Position numbers and translations under genes: made by a program. A DNA stretch of 34,362 nucleotides from positions 1-34,362 of IMG/VR virus record IMGVR_UViG_3300032246_000075; one strand, given 5' to 3'. Shown one piece after another: positions 1 through 6,665 of the stretch. The notes under the pieces were generated by a model. That model saw only the letters and a list, made by a program, of their open reading frames with translations, searched no databases and had not been told where the DNA came from. The stretch comes from a virus. The stretch's first letter is position 1, and each line of letters starts with the position of its first letter.

Positions 1-114
1 AATCTAGAATTCCATTGGTGACTGCTGGCGTGACCAAGGAAACAGTCGGAGAGTTTTGGCGTAATCAACCATTTGATTTGGAATTGCCAAACATCAATGG
101 CGTGACATATCACG
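1..114. repeat. Left copy of 114-bp exact terminal direct repeat
   Basis: Bases 1-114 are identical to bases 34249-34362. The repeat lies inside one open reading frame that stays in frame across the junction, so the molecule is best read as a circle or circular permutation of 34,248 bp. Because it interrupts a coding gene, an assembly overlap is more likely than a true physical packaged end. Confidence 0.95.
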
Positions 115-359
115 GCAATTGCGATCTTTGCTTTCTAAAGGGCGGCTCTCAAGTGCTTTCTCTAATTGCAGAAAAACCAGAGCGTGGTATATGGTGGGCA
201 AAAATGGAAGCATTGGCATTGGCATTGGCATCCAAACCAAGCGGTGCGATATTCCGTTCCGATCGCCCATCTTATGCATCAATGATTAAATTTGCCGCAG
301 AGCAAAAAGATATGTTTGATTCAAATGAAGAATCAATTGCTTGTTTTTGTGGAGATTAA
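1..359 (+). CDS. PAPS reductase-like (adenine nucleotide alpha-hydrolase fold) protein, C-terminal part
   Basis: This is the C-terminal half of a gene that starts with GTG at 33783 and continues across the circular junction, giving a 274-residue protein. The reading frame enters at base 3 (codon TCT) and the split codon AAA joins 34248 to bases 1-2. This half holds a CDLC motif (about residues 196-199) and a final CFC pair (about 270-272), suggesting a metal or Fe-S site. A three-fold CATTGG hexamer repeat at 211-228 encodes an Ala-Leu run. Phage members of this family are common in early operons, but their substrate is generally unknown. TAA at 357-359 touches the next ATG at 360. Confidence 0.85.
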   Translation, partial: SRIPLVTAGVTKETVGEFWRNQPFDLELPNINGVTYHGNCDLCFLKGGSQVLSLIAEKPERGIWWAKMEALALALASKPSGAIFRSDRPSYASMIKFAAEQKDMFDSNEESIACFCGD

Positions 360-689
360 ATGAAACCAGAAGAAGCCGCGCAAGCCATACGAGAAAAAGC
401 GCCTGCCTACGGTGAGGCCAAAGCCCAGCGGGTATATCTTGAAGAATTTCGTAAAAGCCAAAAGGCTTTGTTAATGAAAGATGCCCTAGAAATGGGCTTT
501 GAAGCGGCAAACGCACAAGAGCGGGAAGCCTACGCCGACCCTGTATATGCCAAACTGTTAAGGGGACTGGCTGCGGCAATTGAAAAAGAAGAAACGCTAA
601 AGTGGGAAATTGAGGCGGCAAGGCTTGATATAGAGATTTTTAGAACTAGAGAAGCAACCAACAGACTTCAAGACAGGTCACATCAGTGA
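360..689 (+). CDS. Conserved helical phage protein of unknown function
   Basis: A 109-residue, charged, almost wholly alpha-helical protein. The ATG at 360 follows directly after the upstream stop. The C-terminal half (LLRGLAAAIEKEETLKWEIEAARLDI in two helices) resembles small proteins seen in early recombination regions of many proteobacterial phages, which I recognise only as a hypothetical family. It sits in the rightward early operon between the PAPS-reductase-like gene and two zinc-binding proteins, with short overlaps that imply cotranscription and translational coupling. No catalytic motif is visible; a DNA- or protein-binding accessory role is inference only. Confidence 0.75.
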   Translation: MKPEEAAQAIREKAPAYGEAKAQRVYLEEFRKSQKALLMKDALEMGFEAANAQEREAYADPVYAKLLRGLAAAIEKEETLKWEIEAARLDIEIFRTREATNRLQDRSHQ

Positions 690-871
690 AATGCCCAGAA
701 TGCGGGACTTGGACAATAGTCAAAGAAACAAGAACATCCAACGGCAACACACGCAGGCGGCGGCTGGAATGCGCCAATGAACACCGATTCACCACACTGG
801 AGACAATAATTGTTTCAAAAACACGAGTACGTAAGGTCAAAAAAACTGCTGAAACTGGTGGCGGGGCTTGA
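686..871 (+). CDS. NrdR-like zinc-ribbon mini-protein
   Basis: A 61-residue protein beginning at GTG 686, overlapping the previous stop. It opens with a CPECG zinc knuckle and continues with an arginine-rich stretch (RRRR) and LECANEHRFTTLET, matching the layout of the N-terminal zinc ribbon of the NrdR ribonucleotide-reductase repressor. The ATP-cone domain of NrdR is absent, and the second knuckle has C-x-x-x-H rather than C-x-x-C. It may bind nucleic acid and could mimic or interfere with host NrdR, but no target can be read from the sequence. It overlaps the next gene by 62 nt in another frame. Confidence 0.7.
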   Translation: MKCPECGTWTIVKETRTSNGNTRRRRLECANEHRFTTLETIIVSKTRVRKVKKTAETGGGA

Positions 872-1163
872 ATGCCAATCCTGTGGTTCAGGCCATATGG
901 TGCAAGCGGCCCACAGCAATTGGGGCGGCGGCAAGGGTCGAGGCATTAAGGCTGACGACAATCTGGTGGCGGCATTGTGTTTAAAGTGCCATTACGACAT
1001 TGACCAAGGCAAAGATTTAAGCAAAGAAGAACGGCAAGAAAAATGGCAGCAAGCCCACATTGCTACGGTTGCAAAACTTTACAACCAAGGTTTGTGGCCT
1101 GTTGACGTACCCATTCCAGCGTTTACAATTGAGGCGCAGTTGTCTCCTTTGCAGGGGCTGTGA
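810..1163 (+). CDS. HNH/DUF1364-like zinc-binding nuclease-family protein
   Basis: A 117-residue protein with a TTG start at 810; GGAG at 799-802, seven bases upstream, supports it. The core has CQSCG, an AAHSN segment, GKGRGIKADDN and CLKCHYDIDQG. This pairs two zinc knuckles with conserved His residues in the arrangement of phage DUF1364/HNH-type treble-clef proteins of recombination regions. Nuclease activity is inferred from family resemblance only. It is the last gene before a strong intrinsic terminator; its stop codon lies in the terminator loop. Confidence 0.72.
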   Translation: MFQKHEYVRSKKLLKLVAGLECQSCGSGHMVQAAHSNWGGGKGRGIKADDNLVAALCLKCHYDIDQGKDLSKEERQEKWQQAHIATVAKLYNQGLWPVDVPIPAFTIEAQLSPLQGL

Positions 1164-1177
1164 CCCCTGCTTTTTTT
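1151..1177 (+). terminator. Intrinsic terminator closing the rightward early operon
   Basis: GCAGGGG (1151-1157) and CCCCTGC (1164-1170) form a perfect 7-bp GC-rich stem around a 6-base loop (CTGTGA), followed by seven Ts (1171-1177). The loop contains the TGA stop of the upstream gene. The AGGG ribosome site of the next gene (1178-1181) follows the T tract directly. Confidence 0.9.
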
Positions 1178-1186
1178 AGGGTAAAT

Positions 1187-1543
1187 ATGAAAAAAGACGT
1201 TGCCGACTTCATTTCAACGATGTTCCACAGCTCTACGGTGACGCACTTCATGCACCTAGCGACTGATTCGTTTTCTGTCCACATGGCGCTGGGGGCTTAT
1301 TACACCGAAATCATTGACTTAGCAGATCAGTTTGCCGAGGCTTACGCAGGGTGCTACGAAAAGATTAAGGATTTCCCTGAAAACTTTCACAACGCTAAAG
1401 ACCCTGTTAAGTACTTAACCAGCATCAAGGACTACGTTTACAAAAACCGTGAAGCCTTGCCAGACGATACCCAGCTCCAGAATATTGTGGACGAAATAGC
1501 GGCGCTGATTGACACAACCTTGTACAAGCTGACACTCAAATGA
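1187..1543 (+). CDS. Unknown alpha-helical phage protein
   Basis: A 118-residue protein from ATG 1187, chosen because AGGG at 1178-1181 lies five bases upstream; an in-frame GTG at 1160 would lie inside the terminator. The sequence is mainly helical (residues of the type FADQFAEAYAGCYEKIKDF), with no signal peptide, membrane segment or catalytic motif. I do not recognise it with certainty; the ferritin-like/Dps-like helical look is suggestive only. It overlaps the glycosyltransferase start by 4 nt (ATGA), implying coupling. It is the first gene after the early terminator, so it may open the late transcript. Confidence 0.7.
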   Translation: MKKDVADFISTMFHSSTVTHFMHLATDSFSVHMALGAYYTEIIDLADQFAEAYAGCYEKIKDFPENFHNAKDPVKYLTSIKDYVYKNREALPDDTQLQNIVDEIAALIDTTLYKLTLK

Positions 1544-2220
1544 TCAGGATATTCGCTGGTTATGACCCAAGGGAGGCTATTGGCTACCATGTGTTTTGCC
1601 AAAGCCTGATTGAGCGCACCAGCGAGGCCGTGGCTATTACGCCATTTTTTGGTAAGCAGCGGGACGGCACAAACGCATTTATCTACCAGCGGTTTCTAGT
1701 ACCTTACTTCACCAAGTTTACAGGCAGGGCCATATTTTTGGATGCCAGCGATATGCTGATGCTGTCCAACATTGATGACCTGAGTAAGCTATTTGACCCG
1801 ACCAAGGCTGTGCAGGTGGTCAAACATGAGTACCAGACCAAGCACCCAAGGAAATATATCGGTACACCGATGGAAGCGGCGAATCGGGACTATCCCCGAA
1901 AGAACTGGTCAAGTTTAATACTTTGGAATTGCGAACACCCCAGAAACAAGGTATTGACACCAGATTTTGTGGACGATCACAGTGGATCAGATTTGCATCG
2001 TTTCGGTTGGTTGCCTGATTCACTTATCGGTGAGCTACCAAAAGAATGGAACGTGCTGGTAGGTGAACAAGAAAACAAGAACGCCAGAATTGCCCATTAC
2101 ACGTTAGGCATTCCCGAGTTTGACCATTACCAAAACTGTGATTTCAGCAAGCAATGGTTCAATACCAAAAGCCGCATGATGAACGGCTTAATTAACATGA
2201 GGGAGCCAGTCGATGCCTAG
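1540..2220 (+). CDS. Glycosyltransferase (GT-A/GT8-like family)
   Basis: A 226-residue protein beginning IRIFAGYDPREAIGYHVF, typical of phage-encoded GT8-like transferases that move a sugar from a nucleotide-sugar donor. The hallmark acidic metal-binding segment is seen as FLDASDMLML near residues 67-76. Further conserved segments include DYPRKNWSSLILWNC, LHRFGWLPDSLIGELPKEW and a late ARIAHYTLG. It has no signal or membrane segment, so it should act in the cytoplasm, on DNA, a virion protein or a host precursor. The target is unknown. It is a second, unrelated sugar-transfer gene beside the 14.6-kb cassette. It overlaps the next start by 8 nt. Confidence 0.88.
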   Translation: MIRIFAGYDPREAIGYHVFCQSLIERTSEAVAITPFFGKQRDGTNAFIYQRFLVPYFTKFTGRAIFLDASDMLMLSNIDDLSKLFDPTKAVQVVKHEYQTKHPRKYIGTPMEAANRDYPRKNWSSLILWNCEHPRNKVLTPDFVDDHSGSDLHRFGWLPDSLIGELPKEWNVLVGEQENKNARIAHYTLGIPEFDHYQNCDFSKQWFNTKSRMMNGLINMREPVDA

Positions 2221-2368
2221 CCATTCTGCAAAACAAGCGGCTTTCATGAGAGCTGCGGCCCACAATCCTGAGTTTGCAAAAAAAGCAGACATTCCTGTCA
2301 AGGTTGCCCAAGACTATGCGGCGGCTGACAAAAAGATGGCGCTGGCGAAAGCCTTGGCGAAAAAATAA
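2213..2368 (+). CDS. Small conserved Lys/Ala-rich phage protein
   Basis: A 51-residue protein (MPSHSAKQAAFMRAAAHN at the start) from ATG 2213 to TAA 2368. It overlaps the end of the glycosyltransferase by 8 nt, and its stop overlaps the next ATG (2368) by one base. The AKQAAFM..AHNPEFAKK..IP..VAQDY.AADK pattern is that of a widespread small phage protein found near terminase genes; its function is unknown. It is basic and helical, so nucleic-acid or virion association is plausible but unproven. Confidence 0.8.
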   Translation: MPSHSAKQAAFMRAAAHNPEFAKKADIPVKVAQDYAAADKKMALAKALAKK

Positions 2369-4773
2369 TGGCTGATTACCGAGACTTAGCTGCGGCGCTT
2401 GGTGGTGGGTATGGTCAAGACACAGGCGGCATCACGCCTGACACATTGGCGGCATTAAAAAACAAAGCCAAAACATCTGATTTGCTTGGAATGTTGAAGG
2501 TTGTGGGGTCTGGGACTTTAAGCAATCTAGAATCTTTAGGGCGTGGCGGCTTATCGCAGTTTTTGGGTGCGCCTGTGGATACCGCAAATACTGTTAGAAC
2601 ACCTTACCCAATGGAAGTGTTTGGGGATGTGAATTACACCCCTGACAAACAACTGCCTGGTGGGTCTGCTGACATTTTGGGGATGATGCCAAGGGTAACA
2701 AAACCCAGACCAGAAACGGCTGGCATGGAAATTATGGGCGGGTTTATGGCCCCAGCCATTGCAAAGGTAATGAAACCTGCGGCAATGGCTGCTGGCAGAT
2801 TGGCGGGGCAAGAGATTAATGCCGCCATGACAGGCCAGCCCACACGGTCATTGTTGGGAGACATTACACCCAAACCATTGATGGCGGTTGAGCCGCAAAT
2901 GCAAATGGCGCAAGCTATTACAAAACCAAAAGCAGAAGTATCGCCACTAGGGTTTTATTCTGCGGTAGAACAGCAGGCTTTGAATATTCCTAGAAAGCAA
3001 GGCACAGGCGCATCATTTCTTAATGAGTTGGCAAAAGGTCAAGACGTTAAAAAGTATGAAATGGAGACTATGGGGCTGGATGAGTTTTTGAAAAATAAAC
3101 CCAACGTGACTCGCCAAGAAGTGCAAGACTACATTGCCAATAACCGTATTAATGTGCAAGAACGTCAATTAGGTGAAAACATTGCAGAAGACCCTATTGG
3201 AATTGCTCAGCGCAAAATTGTGTTTGATAAGTATGAGCCTGAAATACAAGGTTTGTACAATGAAATGCAACAATATGAAACAAACATAATTAATTCTAGA
3301 AATTTAGCAAGTAAAAATTATGCTGAAGCTCATGCGGCATTAAACAAGCCAGGCAATCCGCAACCAACACCTACCCCGCAAGATTGGGATAATTATTATG
3401 CAGCTAAAAAAGAATTGGAAAGAGTAAATCAAATTCCATTAGATTCTAGAGAATTTGCACGAAAATTAAATACTTTGCGGGATGCAAGGGATGCAGAAGC
3501 TAATGCGGCATACACAATACCAGAATCAGAGCCTACTAAATATGAAAAATATCAGTTGCCAGGCGGTGAAAATTACCGTGAAATACTGATGACTTTGCCA
3601 AACAAGCCAATGGACGCAAGCAAGGCAGCAGAAAACTATTACACACAATTTGTTAAGCGAGGCGGTGAGCCAGATTGGGGGCAGCTTAATCCTGCCAAAC
3701 AGCAAGAAATAATGAATTCCATGCCAGCGCAGGCTAAAAACGCATCAGCAGCTCCAGAATATAGGTCTAGTCATTGGGACGAGCCAAATGTTTTAGCCCA
3801 TATGAGAGTCAATGACCGTGTGGATACTGACGGCAAAAAAATGTTATTGATTGAGGAAATTCAATCAGATTGGCATCAAGCTGGTCGAGAAAAAGGATAT
3901 GCAAGCCCCGCTGATAAAAAAACATTAGAAAATGAATTGAACAATGTTGCTAATGAAAGAAAAAATTTGGTAGCGGAACTTTCCAATTACGAGCAACAAA
4001 ATGGCTTTTTATCTTTAGAAATGCAACAAAGATGGGATAAATTTAAAGAAAAAGAAGATTTGCTCAAACAAAAAAATAAAGATTTTTCAAGCCAGCCACC
4101 TGATGCGCCATTTAAAGAAACATGGTATCAACTTGCATTAAAAAGGGCGCTTAAAGAAGCTGTGGACAAAGGTTATGACAGGATTGGTCTGACTACTGGG
4201 TCACAACAAGCAGAACGATACAATCTTGCCAAACAGGTAGATGAAGTTATTGCCAAACGCAATCCTGACGGCTCTTTTAATTTAGATGCAACTTTGGTTA
4301 ATGGCGGCAAACAGGAAACCATTGGCAAAAACATTCCTGCAAACAAATTGTCCGAGTACGTTGGAAATGACTTGGCTAAGTCTATGCAAGCGCAAGAAGC
4401 TGGCACAGATGTTTACAGCGGCGATGCCCTAAAAGTTGGCGGCGAGGGTATGAAAAAATATTATGATGAGGTTTACCCTGCTTTTCTTGAAAAACAAGGT
4501 AAAAAGTACGGTGCAAAGATGGGCGAGACATATATCAACACAAATGCCAAAGCACAAACAAAAGATCAGTTAGCCGAACAAATTTATGGTCGTGGAGAAA
4601 CTTACAAAAATCTACCAAGTGAACAAAAGCGCAAAGTTGATGTAATGTTTTTAGACATGATTAAAGAAGAAAAAATACGCTATTTAGATATAACCCCTGA
4701 GATGCGTAAAGCAATTAAAGAGGGTCAACCTTTGGCATCAATACAAGATGAACTTGCTAAGGCTTTAGCATGA
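2368..4773 (+). CDS. Large polyvalent-type phage protein, probably ejected
   Basis: An 801-residue protein. Residues 1-190 are Gly/Ala/Pro/Met-rich with short hydrophobic stretches, like ejected virion proteins. From about 193 (LGFYSAVEQQALNIP) and about 465-520 (HWDEPNVLAHMRVNDR, IEEIQSDWHQAGREKGYAS) it carries segments I recognise from phage large polyvalent proteins. Later blocks include PPDAPFKETWYQLALKRAL, GLTTGSQQAERY and a C-terminal YLDITPEMRKAIKEGQP. Long charged linkers separate them. Polyvalent proteins are thought to enter the host with phage or plasmid DNA and counter host functions. The middle is visibly A/T-richer than its neighbours, suggesting a separate origin. No catalytic residue can be assigned. 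Confidence 0.75.
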   Translation: MADYRDLAAALGGGYGQDTGGITPDTLAALKNKAKTSDLLGMLKVVGSGTLSNLESLGRGGLSQFLGAPVDTANTVRTPYPMEVFGDVNYTPDKQLPGGSADILGMMPRVTKPRPETAGMEIMGGFMAPAIAKVMKPAAMAAGRLAGQEINAAMTGQPTRSLLGDITPKPLMAVEPQMQMAQAITKPKAEVSPLGFYSAVEQQALNIPRKQGTGASFLNELAKGQDVKKYEMETMGLDEFLKNKPNVTRQEVQDYIANNRINVQERQLGENIAEDPIGIAQRKIVFDKYEPEIQGLYNEMQQYETNIINSRNLASKNYAEAHAALNKPGNPQPTPTPQDWDNYYAAKKELERVNQIPLDSREFARKLNTLRDARDAEANAAYTIPESEPTKYEKYQLPGGENYREILMTLPNKPMDASKAAENYYTQFVKRGGEPDWGQLNPAKQQEIMNSMPAQAKNASAAPEYRSSHWDEPNVLAHMRVNDRVDTDGKKMLLIEEIQSDWHQAGREKGYASPADKKTLENELNNVANERKNLVAELSNYEQQNGFLSLEMQQRWDKFKEKEDLLKQKNKDFSSQPPDAPFKETWYQLALKRALKEAVDKGYDRIGLTTGSQQAERYNLAKQVDEVIAKRNPDGSFNLDATLVNGGKQETIGKNIPANKLSEYVGNDLAKSMQAQEAGTDVYSGDALKVGGEGMKKYYDEVYPAFLEKQGKKYGAKMGETYINTNAKAQTKDQLAEQIYGRGETYKNLPSEQKRKVDVMFLDMIKEEKIRYLDITPEMRKAIKEGQPLASIQDELAKALA

Positions 4774-5087
4774 CAACCGAAACTAAAGTAGTTAAAACTA
4801 GAAAGAAAGCAGGCGGTAGGTCTGCGGGTACGCCTAATAAGGTCACAGCGCAAGCTAGAGAGGCGATAGCGATGTTTGTGGATGGTAATGCCCACCGACT
4901 AACACAGTGGCTTGATGACGTTGCTAATGGCGTTCCCGAGGCTGACATAAAACCCAACCCAGCCAAAGCCTTTGAGCTATTCCAATCGGTGGTTGAGTAC
5001 CATGTACCCAAGCTGGCAAGGACAGAGATCACTGGCAAGGACGAAGGGCCAGTGGAAATGGTGGTGACATGGGGCGGCGTGAAGTAA
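4770..5087 (+). CDS. Probable terminase small subunit
   Basis: A 105-residue protein whose ATG overlaps the upstream stop (ATGA). A basic N-terminus with KKAGGRSAGTPNKVTAQAREAIAMF resembles small DNA-binding proteins that precede terminase large subunits. The position immediately upstream of, and overlapping by 19 nt, the ATPase/nuclease subunit supports recognition of packaging DNA. Small terminases are too divergent to be certain from sequence alone; the alternative is a DUF5681-like DNA-binding accessory. Confidence 0.75.
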   Translation: MTTETKVVKTRKKAGGRSAGTPNKVTAQAREAIAMFVDGNAHRLTQWLDDVANGVPEADIKPNPAKAFELFQSVVEYHVPKLARTEITGKDEGPVEMVVTWGGVK

Positions 5088-6388
5088 TCCTGCCCTACAA
5101 CCCAAGGGCGGCATTCATGCCATTCCATAACAGGACAGAGCGCTGGTCTTGTTTAGTGGCCCACCGCAGGGCGGGAAAGACCGTAGCGGCAATCAACGAC
5201 CTGATTAAACGAGCCATCACTGAGGGCAACAGATCAGCCCAATACGCCTACATTGCCCCATTCAGAAGCCAAGCCAAACGAGTAGCGTGGGATTACATTA
5301 AGTTCTACGCCGCACCAGTCACCAAAGCCACCAATGAATCTGACCTGTCTGTGGAGCTGGTCAACGGCGCCAAGATCATGCTGTTTGGCTCAGATAACGC
5401 AGACGCTATGCGGGGCATGGGCTTTAATGGGGTCTACCTTGACGAATACGGCGACTTTAAGCCCAGCGTATGGGGTAACGTCATTCGACCCACACTGTCA
5501 GACCGACTAGGATGGGCGGTGTTTGGTGGTACGCCAAAAGGCAAGAATCAGTTTCACGACATTTATCGGGTAAGCCAGACCGTCCCAGATTGGTTTCTGC
5601 TACGCCTGCCTGCTACGGTATCCAAGATACTGCCAGACTCAGAATTGCAAGCGGCTCGGGCGCAGTTAAGCCAAGACCAATACGACCAAGAGTATGAGTG
5701 CAGCTTTGATGCCGCCATCCTCGGTGCGTTCTATGGTCAAGAGATGCGATTGGCTGATGATGAGGGCAGGATTTGTGAGCTACCGTTTGAGCCTGAAGCG
5801 CCTGTCTACACGGCATGGGACTTAGGCTATCGAGACGACACAGCGATTTGGTGGTATCAGGTAGTTAGGGGCGAGATTAGGGTCATGGACTATCACGCTG
5901 TTTCTGGCGCCAGCATTGAGCAATTGGCTGATGTGGTTAACTCTAAGGGCTACCGATACACCCGCCACCACTTGCCCCATGACGCTAGGGCTAAGACTTT
6001 GGCCTCGGGCGGCAAATCCATTGTGGAGCAGTTGGCAGCACATTTGGGTGGGATGAGTAAGCTGGCAATCGTGCCTGAGATCGGGATTCAGGATGGCATA
6101 CAGGCAGTGCGGATGATCCTGCCCATCTGTTATTTCGACCCAAGCTGTGATGAGGGGCTGGAAGCGTTAAGGCAATATCAGCGGGAATACGATGAGGACA
6201 AGAAAACTTTTCGTCAAACTCCTCGCCATGACTGGTGTTCACACCCCGCAGATGCATTTAGAATGCTTGCAGTAGCCTATCGACAAGAGGCAAGGGATCA
6301 GTTACCGCCCAAGGGCAAGACCCTACAAACCATCACTCTTGATGAGCTGTGGGATTATGAGATGCAACACAGAGAGGAACGCATATGA
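5069..6388 (+). CDS. terL: Terminase large subunit (packaging ATPase/nuclease)
   Basis: A 439-residue motor protein. The Walker A variant AHRRAGKT spans residues 31-38; Walker B is GVYLDEYGD around 121-129 with catalytic acid pair D125/E126; GGTPKGKNQF follows as the coupling motif. The C-terminal RNase H-like nuclease is seen from YTAWDLGYRDDTAIWW (first Asp) to HDWCSHPADAFRML near the end (last Asp). It cuts concatemeric DNA and drives it into the prohead through the portal encoded downstream. ATG 5069 overlaps the small subunit; the length is normal for podophage TerL. Confidence 0.96.
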   Translation: MGRREVILPYNPRAAFMPFHNRTERWSCLVAHRRAGKTVAAINDLIKRAITEGNRSAQYAYIAPFRSQAKRVAWDYIKFYAAPVTKATNESDLSVELVNGAKIMLFGSDNADAMRGMGFNGVYLDEYGDFKPSVWGNVIRPTLSDRLGWAVFGGTPKGKNQFHDIYRVSQTVPDWFLLRLPATVSKILPDSELQAARAQLSQDQYDQEYECSFDAAILGAFYGQEMRLADDEGRICELPFEPEAPVYTAWDLGYRDDTAIWWYQVVRGEIRVMDYHAVSGASIEQLADVVNSKGYRYTRHHLPHDARAKTLASGGKSIVEQLAAHLGGMSKLAIVPEIGIQDGIQAVRMILPICYFDPSCDEGLEALRQYQREYDEDKKTFRQTPRHDWCSHPADAFRMLAVAYRQEARDQLPPKGKTLQTITLDELWDYEMQHREERI

Positions 6389-6663
6389 GCCAGCCAGTAG
6401 CAGAATGCGGTGGATATAAGAACATCACCGCCACAGGCGCAGTCAGCACAGGCCCATGCCAGTTGATTGGTTTCTACGTTAACAGCACAACCGCAGGCAC
6501 ATTGGTGCTCCGCAACGGCGGGGCAGGTGGCGAGGTCATGAGTGGCACGATCACCCCAGCCATTGGCTTTCACCGATTCCCTGCCAACGTGGGCGTTAGT
6601 CTGTACGCCACGATTGCAGGTAGCGCATTAGATGTGACATTCTTCTTTGCCGCAGGTAGTTAA
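6385..6663 (+). CDS. Small beta-rich putative virion protein
   Basis: A 92-residue protein whose ATG overlaps the terminase stop. It is rich in Thr, Gly, Val and Ala with alternating hydrophobics (GTLVLRNGGAGGEVMSGTITP) and ends in FFFAAGS, consistent with a compact beta-sandwich. It sits between terminase and portal, where small head-associated or decoration proteins often occur. There is no signal peptide or catalytic motif. A structural role is inference from composition and position. Confidence 0.72.
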   Translation: MSQPVAECGGYKNITATGAVSTGPCQLIGFYVNSTTAGTLVLRNGGAGGEVMSGTITPAIGFHRFPANVGVSLYATIAGSALDVTFFFAAGS

Positions 6664-6665
6664 TC

